Assembly: GCA_040509755.1 (NCBI GenBank)
Contig: JBEVKF010000138.1
Location: 1 to 21,550, forward strand
DNA length: 21,550 nt
Direction: 5' to 3'
Source of the DNA: JACVRW01 sp040509755
Lineage (GTDB): Bacteria; Actinomycetota; Thermoleophilia; Solirubrobacterales; Thermoleophilaceae
Part shown: positions 7,338 to 14,843 of the stretch, piece by piece
How positions within the stretch are numbered: the first letter of the stretch is position 1
Layout: each line of letters starts with the position of its first letter
Notes under the pieces: model-generated
What the model was told of the DNA's origin: nothing
The model's database searches: none
Seen by the model: only the letters and a program-made list of their open reading frames with translations
Program-made: the position numbers and the translations under genes

Positions 7338-7689
7338 CACAGGACCATTTCTATGTCCTGGGTCGGGCGCCTTGCGCGACCTCCGTCACAGTCGGAGCGA
7401 CATCACATAGCGGTCCGGCGGGCTAACGGCGGGCTATGAAGGGGTGGGACGGGTGGCGCCGGTGCTCCCTGTGGCCGCCCGGATTTTGCGTCCGTTGTCG
7501 AGTTAACGGTCGCTGGGCCCGCTAACTCGACAATGGACGAGTCTTGAAGCGCGTTTCGGGCTCAACGCTGTACTGCCCAGGCATCGTGCCGCGTCCGATG
7601 GCCCGCCGGCCTACCGGCGCTCGATGGCCACCGCGTGCCCGCACGGCCTGGCTGGCGCCCTGGAAGCAAACGGATTCGGAATCAATCGG
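7338..7689. other. Non-coding interval with several short repeats
   Basis: No convincing gene is seen in this interval of about 350 bp. It contains a tandem 10-bp motif CGGCGGGCTA (7416-7425 and 7427-7436), a short stem CTCCG/CGGAG (7381-7385 with 7393-7397), and a 20-bp inverted repeat at 7490-7538. It lies downstream of the LAL regulator and upstream of the two small minus-strand genes, so it should hold their promoter, but I cannot assign -10/-35 boxes. Confidence 0.6.
7490..7538. repeat. 20-bp imperfect inverted repeat with 9-nt loop
   Basis: Left arm 7490-7509 (GTCCGTTGTCGAGTTAACGG) and right arm 7519-7538 are complementary at 18 of 20 positions; one of the two differences is a G-U pair in RNA. 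The loop is 7510-7518. There is no T-tract on either strand. It may be a dimeric-regulator operator, an RNA hairpin, or a copy of a dispersed palindromic repeat. Confidence 0.8.
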
Positions 7690-10599
7690 CTAGGCGCGTT
7701 CGCGGCGTTCGTGCTCCACGACGCGAGCCACCTCGACCCGCGAGGAGACGCCGAGCTTGTGGAAGACGTTGCGGATGTGTGTCTCGATCGTCTTCTTGCT
7801 GAGAAACAGCTTCTCGGCGATCTGCGGATTGGTCATGCGGTCGGTTATCAGCTCCGCGATCTCGAGCTCGCGCTTGGTGAGCGAGCTCAGCCCGGAATCG
7901 TCGGCCGTGGCGGGTCCGCGCACCTCGGCGCGCGCGCCCAGCTTGCGCAGCTCGCGGCGCATCTCGTCGCGCACGCGCAGCGAACCGCACTCTCCGGTCT
8001 CGGTCTCGGCCTCCCGCAGGGCGGAGACCGCGTCGTCGCGCTCGCCGGCGGCGACCAGGGCCCGGCCGCGAAGGGCCAGCGAGAAGGCGGCCTGAAGCCG
8101 TGCGCCCACCGACGCCGCGCTCTTTGCCGATTCGCCGGCCAGGCGGGCGGCCTCGGCGGGCTCGCCGCGCGTCAGCAGGATCTCGGCGCGAGTGCGGGCG
8201 GCGATTGCGGCGGGCACCTGGAGTCCCAGCCGCGACGCGTTCTTCTCGGAGCGCCCGGCGTATTCCTCGGCGGTGTCGATCTCGCCGACCGCAAGCTCGG
8301 CCAGCGCGAGGGTCTCCCAGTCAAAGCAGCGCTCGACCGGGATCTTGTGCTCAAGGTTGTCCGAGCCGAGAGCGCTGATCTCCTTGCGCGCGCGCTCGAC
8401 GTCGCCGGCCTCGAAGCGCGCAACCGCGAGCAGCCAGCCGGGGCCTCCCCCCGCCGAGGGCATGGTGCCGCCCAGCAGCCGCCCACCGACCCGGGCGCTG
8501 TCCTCGCCGGCGACGATGGCCGCCTCGAGATCTCCCGAGAAGTAGTGGGCAAACCCGAGCTCGAAGAGCGACCAGAAGTGGTAGTGGGGATTGGGCGACA
8601 GGCGCGTCGCCTCGACGGCCGTCTCGCACAGCTCGACCGCCTCGGCCATGCGCCCCTGCATCTCGAACGAATAGGGCTTGACGAGCATCATCGGAACGAG
8701 CAGGCGGCCCTCGCCGTTGGCCCGCGCGATCGCGATGCCGCGTTCGACGTGCGCGATCGCGTCGTCGTAGCACTCGTGGTAGTTCGCGGCCCCGCCGAGG
8801 TAGTAGAGCGCCTCGCGGCGCGGCGCGAGCTCACGGTCTGTGAGCGGGTCGACGTGCTCCAGTGCCTGGTCGCGGTGCTCGCGCGCGGCTTCGATGTCCC
8901 CCGCGGCGGCCTCCCCAAGCGAGAGGGCCGACGCCGCGACGGCGATCAGCGGACTGTCGCCGATGGTGCGCGCGCTTTCGAGCGCTCCTCGCCCCATGGT
9001 CAGGACCTGCTCGAAGTCGAGCGCATAGAGCCCGTCAACGGCGAGCTCGATCTGGAGGGCGGCGGCGGACGGCGCCGTGCGATCGGGCAGCTCGTCCCAC
9101 GCACGCTGGAGGCGCCGGTGGGCATCGTCGTGGCGCCCCTGCCAGTGCTCGACCGCGGCGCACAGGGTGGTCAACTCGATTCGCCTGACCACGGATTCGG
9201 GCGGCAGGAGGTCGATTGCCTCGAGCAGCGTGGCGCGGCAGCGGTCGAGCTCGCCTACCGACCGCAATGCCGAGGCAAGCGCCACGCGCACCGACACCTG
9301 GCGATCGGTGTCCGCGCTCGGGAGCAGGCGCAGCGCGGCGTCGAACCAGCGGGCGGCGGCAGCGGGTGCGCGGGAGACGGTGTTGCGCCCGGCCTCCAAC
9401 AGGATCTCTACCGCCTCTTCGTCGCCCTGGCTTGCCGACTGCTCGACGTGGTGGGCCCGCTCCGCGGCCTCGGCCCCGCGGGTCGCGAGCGCGTCAGCTG
9501 CCCTTGCGTGAGCGGCAAGGCGCCAGCCGCCCCGCACCGATTGATACACGGCGCGGCGCACGAGCGGGTGGCGGAAGATGAACTTGCGCGGCACGTCGGT
9601 CGTGCGCACCAGGTCGAGGACCAGCAGGTCGTCGAGGGCCGCGAGCCCGGCCTGCTCGCTCAACTCGGCGATCGCCGCCGCGAGACCGGGCTCGAACGGC
9701 TCGCCCGCCACCGCCGCCCCGTCCAGCAACGCGCGCGACTCGGCCGACAGCGACTCGAGCTCACCGGCGATCGCGCCCGCAACCGCCGCGGGCACCCCGG
9801 CCTCGCCGGCGCCGTTGCCAAGCATCGCGGCCAGGTCGGTGCCCTCGCCGGCCCGGCCGAGCTGCTCGAGGTAGAACGGGTTGCCGCCGCCGTGGCTGTA
9901 GATCGCCGCGACGTCCCGAGCGTCCACTCCCTCCAGCAGCCGACGGGCCTGCGCCTCGCTGAGGTGGCCGAGCTCGAGCCGGTGAATCCGCTCACCGGTC
10001 AGCGCCGAGCCCAGACGCTGGGCGGCCTGACCGGGCCGCATTCCGAGCGCGAGCAGAACCGGCGCCGTCGGCTCCCTGCGAGCCAGCGCGGCAATCAGCT
10101 CGAGCGACGCGCCGTCGCTCCAGTGCAGGTCGTCCAGCACCAGCACGAGCGGCCGCTCGTCGGCTATCAGGCACAGGAGGCGACTGACCGCGCGATGGGC
10201 CCGGTAGCGCTCGTCCGGGATGGCCGCCGCGGAGCCGTTGGACCCCTTCAGCGACGGGAACACCTGGGCGAGCTCGGCGCCCAGCTCCTCATCCCAGGAC
10301 TCGTGCTCGGCGAAGTTCTGCGAGACCACGTACGCGTCGAGGGCATCGACCCAGACGCTGAACGGAATCTCGCTCTCGAACTCGGCGGCAGCGCCCGCGA
10401 GCACGACGTGGCGGCGCTGCTCGGCGCGCGCGCGGAGCTCTCCAAGGAGGCGCGTCTTGCCGATGCCCGGCTCACCTTCCAGAGTGATGTAAGCCGGCCG
10501 CCCATCATCGAGAGCGTCGAGCGCCGCGTCGAGCTGCTCGAGCTCGGTCTCGCGTCCAACGAGTGTGGTGCCTGTCCCGGCCTGCGGGTCCATTGCCAT
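7690..10599 (-). CDS. LAL-type LuxR-family transcriptional regulator with AAA ATPase domain
   Basis: A 969-aa regulator of the 'large ATP-binding LuxR' (LAL/MalT-like) class. In order: VGRETELEQL leader, Walker A GEPGIGKT at about residues 42-49, Walker B LVLVLDDLHWSD at about 151-160, a winged-helix/sensor region, a long helical TPR-like middle (residues about 380-880), and a C-terminal LuxR HTH (LTKRELEIAELITDRMTNPQ, then IAEKLFLSKKTIETHIRNVF). The family uses ATP and a small ligand sensed by the repeat domain to control oligomerisation, then activates promoters. I chose ATG 10597-10599 (MAMDPQAGTG), directly before the conserved leader; the frame stays open to 10770, but this would overlap the divergent MMPL gene. 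It is divergent from the MMPL exporter, an obvious candidate target. Confidence 0.85.
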   Translation of the reverse strand: MAMDPQAGTGTTLVGRETELEQLDAALDALDDGRPAYITLEGEPGIGKTRLLGELRARAEQRRHVVLAGAAAEFESEIPFSVWVDALDAYVVSQNFAEHESWDEELGAELAQVFPSLKGSNGSAAAIPDERYRAHRAVSRLLCLIADERPLVLVLDDLHWSDGASLELIAALARREPTAPVLLALGMRPGQAAQRLGSALTGERIHRLELGHLSEAQARRLLEGVDARDVAAIYSHGGGNPFYLEQLGRAGEGTDLAAMLGNGAGEAGVPAAVAGAIAGELESLSAESRALLDGAAVAGEPFEPGLAAAIAELSEQAGLAALDDLLVLDLVRTTDVPRKFIFRHPLVRRAVYQSVRGGWRLAAHARAADALATRGAEAAERAHHVEQSASQGDEEAVEILLEAGRNTVSRAPAAAARWFDAALRLLPSADTDRQVSVRVALASALRSVGELDRCRATLLEAIDLLPPESVVRRIELTTLCAAVEHWQGRHDDAHRRLQRAWDELPDRTAPSAAALQIELAVDGLYALDFEQVLTMGRGALESARTIGDSPLIAVAASALSLGEAAAGDIEAAREHRDQALEHVDPLTDRELAPRREALYYLGGAANYHECYDDAIAHVERGIAIARANGEGRLLVPMMLVKPYSFEMQGRMAEAVELCETAVEATRLSPNPHYHFWSLFELGFAHYFSGDLEAAIVAGEDSARVGGRLLGGTMPSAGGGPGWLLAVARFEAGDVERARKEISALGSDNLEHKIPVERCFDWETLALAELAVGEIDTAEEYAGRSEKNASRLGLQVPAAIAARTRAEILLTRGEPAEAARLAGESAKSAASVGARLQAAFSLALRGRALVAAGERDDAVSALREAETETGECGSLRVRDEMRRELRKLGARAEVRGPATADDSGLSSLTKRELEIAELITDRMTNPQIAEKLFLSKKTIETHIRNVFHKLGVSSRVEVARVVEHERRERA

Positions 10600-10621
10600 T
10601 GCCAGAGCGAGGATACGCGGC

Positions 10622-10692
10622 TTAAGGGTGCCGGTTAAGGGCGCTCGCCCGATGTTCGGAGGCTGCTTTGGGAGCAGGCTGCCTGCATGCAG
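10622..10692. promoter_or_regulatory. Divergent promoter region with TTAAGGG direct repeats and a palindrome
   Basis: Between the LAL regulator (start 10599) and the MMPL gene (start 10717), TTAAGGG occurs at 10622-10628 and 10635-10641 (13-nt period). Further right are an inverted repeat GCAGG/CCTGC (10674-10678 with 10682-10686) and a perfect 10-bp palindrome CTGCATGCAG (10683-10692). These are candidate operator sites for control of one or both genes. No promoter boxes are assigned. Confidence 0.35.
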
Positions 10693-10716
10693 TCGAACCC
10701 AAACCGAAGGAGCAGC

Positions 10717-12912
10717 ATGCAAACGCCGGACAACTTCACTGCGCGGGTAGGGCGCTGGAGCGCCCAGCACCGCAAGAAGGCCATCTTCGGGTGGCTTGCT
10801 TTCGTTCTCGTTTCACTTTTCATCGGGATGAACCTGGTCCCGCAGAAGGAGATCGACCAGAACTCGGCCGGTCCGGGCGAGTCGGGACAGGCCGCCAAGG
10901 CGCTAAACGGGGCGTTCCCGGATGCGTCGACGGAGCAGGTGCTGATCCAGAGCAAGCAGCTCGACGCGGGCGACAGGCAGTTCAAGGCCGCCGTGGCTGA
11001 CGTCACCCAGCGCCTGCAGAACACGAAGGGCGTGGACGACGTCGTGGGTCCCTACGACGGCGCCAAGGGGCAGATCTCGGCCGACGGGCATTCGGTGCTC
11101 GTGGACTTCGAGCTGCCGGGCGATTCGGATGTAGCCAAGGAGTCGGTCGTCAATTCGCTCGCCACGGTTGCGGCGGCGCAGAAGGCCCACCCTGAGCTTC
11201 GGATCGAGGAGATGGGCGACGAGAGCCTCAACAAGGCGGTCGCCGAGAAGTCCGGCAAGGAGATGAGCAAGTCGATGCTCTTCTCGCTGCCGCTGACGCT
11301 GCTCATCCTGGCGTTCGCGTTCGGTGCGCTGGTCGCCGCCGGCATTCCGGTGCTGCTCGCGCTCACAAGCGTGGCGGCGACGCTGGGCCTGCTGGGCCCG
11401 ATCAGCCAGATCGCACCGGTTGACGGTTCAGTGATGCACGTCGTGCTGCTCGTCGGCATGGCGGTCGGTGTGGACTACAGCCTCTTCTATCTCAAGCGTG
11501 AGCGTGAAGAGCGTGCTGCCGGACGCGATAAGGATGCGGCTATCGAGGCCGCCGCGGCGACCTCGGGTCGCGCGGTGTTGATCTCCGGTTTCACCGTGAT
11601 GGTTGCGATGGCCGGCATGTACCTGGGCGGAATCTCCAATTTCGCCTCGTTTGCGACCGGCACGATCATGGTCGTCGCAGTCGCAGTGATCGGTTCCTTG
11701 ACGGTGCTGCCGGCGCTTTTGTCGAAGCTCGGCGACCGCGTCGACAAGGGTCGTCTGCCGCTGATCGGGCGCATCAAGAACCGCGTCGGTGAGGCCGGCA
11801 TCTGGTCGCGCATCCTCGACAGGGTGCTCCGGCGTCCGCTGCTCTCGGCCGTGGTGGCCGCCAGCGTGCTGGTCGCCCTCGCCGTACCCGCAATTGGAAT
11901 GCAGACGTCGCTGGGCGGCATCGAGGACAACTCGCGTGACCTCCCGGTGATGCAGACCTACGACCGCATCCAGGCCGCCTTCCCCAGCGAGGGCAGCATG
12001 GAGCTGGTGGTTGTCAAGGCCGACGACGTGACCGCCCCCAAGGTGGTCTCGGCGATCGAGTCGCTGGAGGACAAGGCAGCCAAGCATCCGGGCCTCTACG
12101 AGGGCAGCGCCACACTGGATGTCAGCAAGGATCAGACAGTCGCCACCCTGTTGTTCCCCACTAACGGGAGCGGCACCGACGAGGTGTCAATCAAGGCAAG
12201 CGACACGCTCCGCCACCAGCTCGTCCCCGCCACGCTCGGCCAGGTGGACGGAGTCGAGGCCTACACCACGGGAGAGGCCGCCGCGACAGGCGACTTCAAT
12301 GACGCCATGATCGGCCACCTCCCCTACGTGTTCGCGTTCGTGCTCAGTGCAGCGTTCCTGCTGCTGCTGTTGACGTTCCGTTCGCTCGTGATCCCGATCA
12401 AGGCGATCGTGCTCAACCTGCTGTCCGTCGGCACCGCATACGGACTGCTGGTGCTCGTGTTCCAGGGCAAGTGGGCCGAGGGCCTGCTCGGCTTCGAGTC
12501 CAATGGCGCAATCGCGAGCTGGCTGCCGCTGTTCCTGTTCGTGATCCTGTTCGGGCTCTCGATGGACTATCACGTGTTCATCCTGACCCGGGTCCGCGAG
12601 GCATTCGATCGCGGCATGACCACGGAGGACGCCGTGGCGCACGGCATCAAGAGCACGGCCGGCGTGGTCACGAGCGCAGCGATCGTGATGGTCGCGGTGT
12701 TCGGGATGTTCGCGCTCTCGAGCGAGCTCCAGATGAAGCAGATGGGCATCGGCCTCGCCGCCGCGATCCTGATCGACGCGACGATCATCCGCGGCGTGCT
12801 GCTGCCCGCCACCATGAAGCTCCTCGGAGACTGGAACTGGTGGCTGCCCAGCAAGCTCAACTGGCTGCCCGAGGTTGCCCATGAGCCGGAGGTGCAGCCC
12901 GCCAGCGCCTGA
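10717..12912 (+). CDS. MMPL-family (RND-like) transporter
   Basis: A 731-aa membrane protein of the MMPL/RND family, which export lipids or drugs using the proton gradient. Layout: one helix near residues 20-38 (AIFGWLAFVLVSLFIGMNLV), a large periplasmic domain (about 40-180), five helices with HVVLLVGMAVGVDYSLFYLK (the MMPL 'G-x-x-x-D-Y-x-x-F' motif), a second helix and periplasmic loop, then the repeat of the bundle with FGLSMDYHVFILTRVREAF (second D-Y motif). The two GxxxDY motifs are the expected proton-relay residues. Start ATG 10717 is chosen because AAGGAG lies 5 nt upstream; ATG 10687 in the same frame has no ribosome site. A terminator hairpin follows. Substrate unknown; divergent from the LAL regulator. 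Confidence 0.9.
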   Translation: MQTPDNFTARVGRWSAQHRKKAIFGWLAFVLVSLFIGMNLVPQKEIDQNSAGPGESGQAAKALNGAFPDASTEQVLIQSKQLDAGDRQFKAAVADVTQRLQNTKGVDDVVGPYDGAKGQISADGHSVLVDFELPGDSDVAKESVVNSLATVAAAQKAHPELRIEEMGDESLNKAVAEKSGKEMSKSMLFSLPLTLLILAFAFGALVAAGIPVLLALTSVAATLGLLGPISQIAPVDGSVMHVVLLVGMAVGVDYSLFYLKREREERAAGRDKDAAIEAAAATSGRAVLISGFTVMVAMAGMYLGGISNFASFATGTIMVVAVAVIGSLTVLPALLSKLGDRVDKGRLPLIGRIKNRVGEAGIWSRILDRVLRRPLLSAVVAASVLVALAVPAIGMQTSLGGIEDNSRDLPVMQTYDRIQAAFPSEGSMELVVVKADDVTAPKVVSAIESLEDKAAKHPGLYEGSATLDVSKDQTVATLLFPTNGSGTDEVSIKASDTLRHQLVPATLGQVDGVEAYTTGEAAATGDFNDAMIGHLPYVFAFVLSAAFLLLLLTFRSLVIPIKAIVLNLLSVGTAYGLLVLVFQGKWAEGLLGFESNGAIASWLPLFLFVILFGLSMDYHVFILTRVREAFDRGMTTEDAVAHGIKSTAGVVTSAAIVMVAVFGMFALSSELQMKQMGIGLAAAILIDATIIRGVLLPATMKLLGDWNWWLPSKLNWLPEVAHEPEVQPASA

Positions 12913-12936
12913 TCCCAGACGACATATCGGTTCCAT

Positions 12937-12966
12937 ACCGGCGCCCGCCTCTCGGCGGGCGCCGGT
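12937..12966 (+). terminator. Perfect 13-bp stem-loop after the MMPL gene
   Basis: Arms 12937-12949 (ACCGGCGCCCGCC) and 12954-12966 are perfect reverse complements with a TCTC loop, 24 nt after the MMPL stop. The following bases (CGTTGT) are only weakly T-rich, but position and stability suit a rho-independent-like terminator. Confidence 0.75.
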
Positions 12967-13059
12967 CGTTGTAGGGCGTTCGCCGGCTGGGCGATTCAGG
13001 GTCCCGGCTCAGGGCTCCCGCCCGATGTCCTCAGGGCGCGTCGGCGGCAGGATCGAACC

Positions 13060-13302
13060 ATGCCGTTTTTCCTCCTACACCACAAGCACCAGCCGCACGA
13101 ATGCGCCCCCGCCTTCGCCGCCTGGCAGGGCTTCGACAGTCCGCTGCGTCACACCAGCGTGGCGTCGAGCTGCCTGACCGGCGGACATGGACTCTGGTGG
13201 CGCGTGGAAGCCGCCGACCCCTCGCAGGCGCTCTCGCTCCTGCCCCGGTTCGTGGCCGAGCGGACCAGCCCCATACAGATCAGAGAGGTTGACATCCCAT
13301 GA
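13060..13302 (+). CDS. Small (80 aa) cytoplasmic protein, probably a ferredoxin-like fold
   Basis: An 80-aa protein: MPFFLLHHKHQPHECAPAFA, then WQGFDSPLRH, LTGGHGLWWRVEAADPSQAL, and a C-terminal RTSPIQIREVDIP. The strand-helix-strand-strand-helix-strand order (FFLLHH; PAFAAWQG; GLWWRVEA; PSQALSLLPRFVAE; IQIREVDI) fits a compact dimeric alpha/beta-barrel or ferredoxin-like fold. The N-terminal HHKHxxHEC cluster could bind metal (inference). No named family is assigned. Start ATG 13060, with AGGA 9 nt upstream. Its TGA overlaps an ATG (ATGA at 13299-13302) that begins the next, apparently damaged, frame, pointing to an ancestral two-gene operon. Confidence 0.6.
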   Translation: MPFFLLHHKHQPHECAPAFAAWQGFDSPLRHTSVASSCLTGGHGLWWRVEAADPSQALSLLPRFVAERTSPIQIREVDIP

Positions 13303-13915
13303 AGCCGGCTTGATCCCGCCCCACGATCGCGTTCTTGGTCGCAGCGCCGCTCGCCTGGGCCGCTCTGCTGCTGTTCCATCCGCTCGGCAGCGGAGAGGTG
13401 TACGACCTCCTTCGCGACCAGGTGACCAGGTGGCAGGTGGTTCACGTCGGCACGCTGCTCTTCATCGGCCTCATGGGTCTGGCGGTCTTCAAGCTCGTGC
13501 GCGACCTGCCGGGCCGGGCTGCCCGCGTCGCTCGCTTTGGGGCTGGGACCTTCGTCATGTTCTACGGAGCCTGGGAGGCTGTCGCCGGCCTGGCGGCCGG
13601 GGCCATCGCCCAGCACACGAACTCGCTCCCCGCCGCTGAGCGGGCAGGCGGCGCGGATGCCATCCAGAGCCTCTACGAGAGCCCCATCGTCGGCGACTTC
13701 GGCCTCCTCAGCAGCCTCGGCTCGCTGGGCTGGGTGACGGCGGTCCTGGCAGCCGGCGTGGCGCTGCGCACGACGGGCGCCTCGCGGCTTGCGGTGGGAC
13801 TGCTCGGCGTGTCCGCCCTGGCGGTTCAGCATCCGCCCCCCGGGGGCCCGATCGCGCTCGCCTGCTTTGCCGCAGCGGTGCTGCTGATCTACCGCGGTAC
13901 GAGGTGCGCACCTGA
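13299..13915 (+). pseudogene. About 5-TM membrane protein gene, probably disrupted
   Basis: An ATG at 13299 overlaps the stop of the 80-aa gene (ATGA). Its frame reads Met-Lys-Pro-Ala and then TGA at 13311-13313, after which the same frame is open and clearly membrane-protein coding: SRPTIAFLVAAPLAWAALLL, then WQVVHVGTLLFIGLMGLAVF, GTFVMFYGAWEAVAGLAAGA, LGSLGWVTAVLAAGVAL, and IALACFAAAVLLIY. At the 3' end the frame passes into composition that is a shadow of the next gene and runs to 14189, while a TGA at 13913-13915 in another frame would end it neatly 15 nt before the next ATG. One missing base near 13896 would join the two (…RGYEVRT-stop). A functional product from TTG 13335 (open frame 13335-14189) remains possible. 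No family is recognised; a DUF4386-like membrane protein is only a guess. Confidence 0.55.
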
Positions 13916-13930
13916 CCCTAGGCTGCCCCC

Positions 13931-14704
13931 ATGCTCCGGCCCGCGCTCCCAGCGCCCGTGGCAACGCTTGCCACCGACCTCGCCGGCCTCCCTGGCGCGG
14001 TCGGCGTGGTTCTCGGCGGTTCACGCGCCACCGAGACACACCGGCCGGACAGCGACTGGGATCTCGGCGTCTACTACCGCGGCTCGCTGCGACCGCTCGA
14101 TCCCGACGACGTCCGTCGGCTGCACCACCGCGGCCACGTGTCCGAGCTCGGCGAGTGGGGGCCGATCGTCAATGGAGGCGCCTGGCTGACGATCGACGGT
14201 ACGCCCGTCGATGTCCTCTTTCGCGACCTCGACACGGTGGAGAGCTGGCTCAGCGAGGCTCAGGAGGGGCGCTTCGAGGTGCTGTCGCAGAACGGCTACA
14301 TCGTAGGCGCGCCGACCTATTTGCCCGTCGGTGAGCTCGCGCTCTGCCGACCGATCGTGGGCACGCTGCCGCGTCCGGGCTTCCCGGAGCCGCTCGCGGC
14401 GGCCGCGGCCACACGCTGGGCAGGACGTGCCCAGGTCGCACTGATGTTCGCCCAGGCGCACGCGGAAGCCGGTGACGTCGTCCCTTGCGCTGGCATGCTC
14501 GCCCAAGCCACCCTGTGCGTGGCCCACGGACGGCTCGCGAAGCGCCGCGAGTGGGTGCTCAACGAGAAGCGTCTGGCTCGGCGCGCCGGCCTCGACGATC
14601 TGGAGGCCACGCTCGCCCGCCCGGGCGCCACGCCCACCGAGCTGGCTGCAAGCGTCGTAGCCGTCAGCACGGCTCTGGGCGTCGAGCCGCTGACCGCTCG
14701 CTGA
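13931..14704 (+). CDS. Nucleotidyltransferase-domain protein (Pol-beta/MNT-like)
   Basis: A 257-aa protein with a Pol-beta-superfamily nucleotidyltransferase core: GVVLGGSRATETHRPDSDWD, then LGVYY. This gives the GS-x(n)-D-x-D metal-binding motif; a third acidic residue is supplied by the strand VDVLFRDLD. The C-terminal half is helical (RWAGRAQVALMFAQAHAEAG onward, then VLNEKRLARRAGL), as in aminoglycoside/lincosamide-type nucleotidyltransferases and related unknowns. The family transfers an NMP to a small molecule, protein or tRNA; the acceptor here cannot be identified. Start ATG 13931 follows the broken membrane gene by 15 nt; no strong ribosome site is visible. Not an obvious MNT/HEPN toxin-antitoxin pair: no HEPN partner lies beside it. 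Confidence 0.8.
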   Translation: MLRPALPAPVATLATDLAGLPGAVGVVLGGSRATETHRPDSDWDLGVYYRGSLRPLDPDDVRRLHHRGHVSELGEWGPIVNGGAWLTIDGTPVDVLFRDLDTVESWLSEAQEGRFEVLSQNGYIVGAPTYLPVGELALCRPIVGTLPRPGFPEPLAAAAATRWAGRAQVALMFAQAHAEAGDVVPCAGMLAQATLCVAHGRLAKRREWVLNEKRLARRAGLDDLEATLARPGATPTELAASVVAVSTALGVEPLTAR

Positions 14705-14843
14705 CGCAGAGATCCACTCTAGTACTGTTTTAGGACTTCTAGCTACGGGTATACAACTACACGCCGCGCCGCAGACCGATGAGTCCTCGGGTTCCGGCCG
14801 GTCCTTAGTACATATGCCGCAGCCCCGAAAGAGCCAGGAAATC
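14705..14843 (+). promoter_or_regulatory. Relatively AT-rich promoter region upstream of the DHA2 exporter
   Basis: The stretch 14715-14760 is clearly more AT-rich than its surroundings. TATACA at 14750-14755 is a fair -10 candidate; the matching -35 (GTTTTA at 14727-14732, 17-nt spacing) is poor. An imperfect inverted repeat AGTACT/AGGACT (14721-14726 with 14732-14737) overlaps it and might be a repressor site, as is common for drug exporters. Weak evidence. Confidence 0.3.

Noticed and set aside
7624..10638. A 1004-aa open frame on the plus strand opposite the LAL regulator
   Set aside because: It is a shadow frame created by GC-rich codon use; the minus strand has clear Walker A, Walker B and LuxR HTH motifs, while the plus frame has only repetitive Arg/Gly/Ala/Leu composition and no recognisable domain.
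11428..12087. 219-aa minus-strand frame inside the MMPL gene
   Set aside because: His/Asp/Arg-rich antisense shadow; the plus strand has the MMPL motifs in this very region.
13311..13313. TGA as a selenocysteine codon
   Set aside because: It is codon 5 before the first membrane helix, with no selenoprotein family match and no obvious bacterial SECIS hairpin just downstream.
13931..14704. MNT/HEPN toxin-antitoxin pair
   Set aside because: The nucleotidyltransferase is much longer than an MNT antitoxin and no HEPN-like ORF is adjacent.
14774..14840. Hammerhead-like core (CCGATGAG followed later by CCGAAAG)
   Set aside because: The invariant CUGANGA sequence is not met (CCGATGA) and the intervening bases do not form the required stems.
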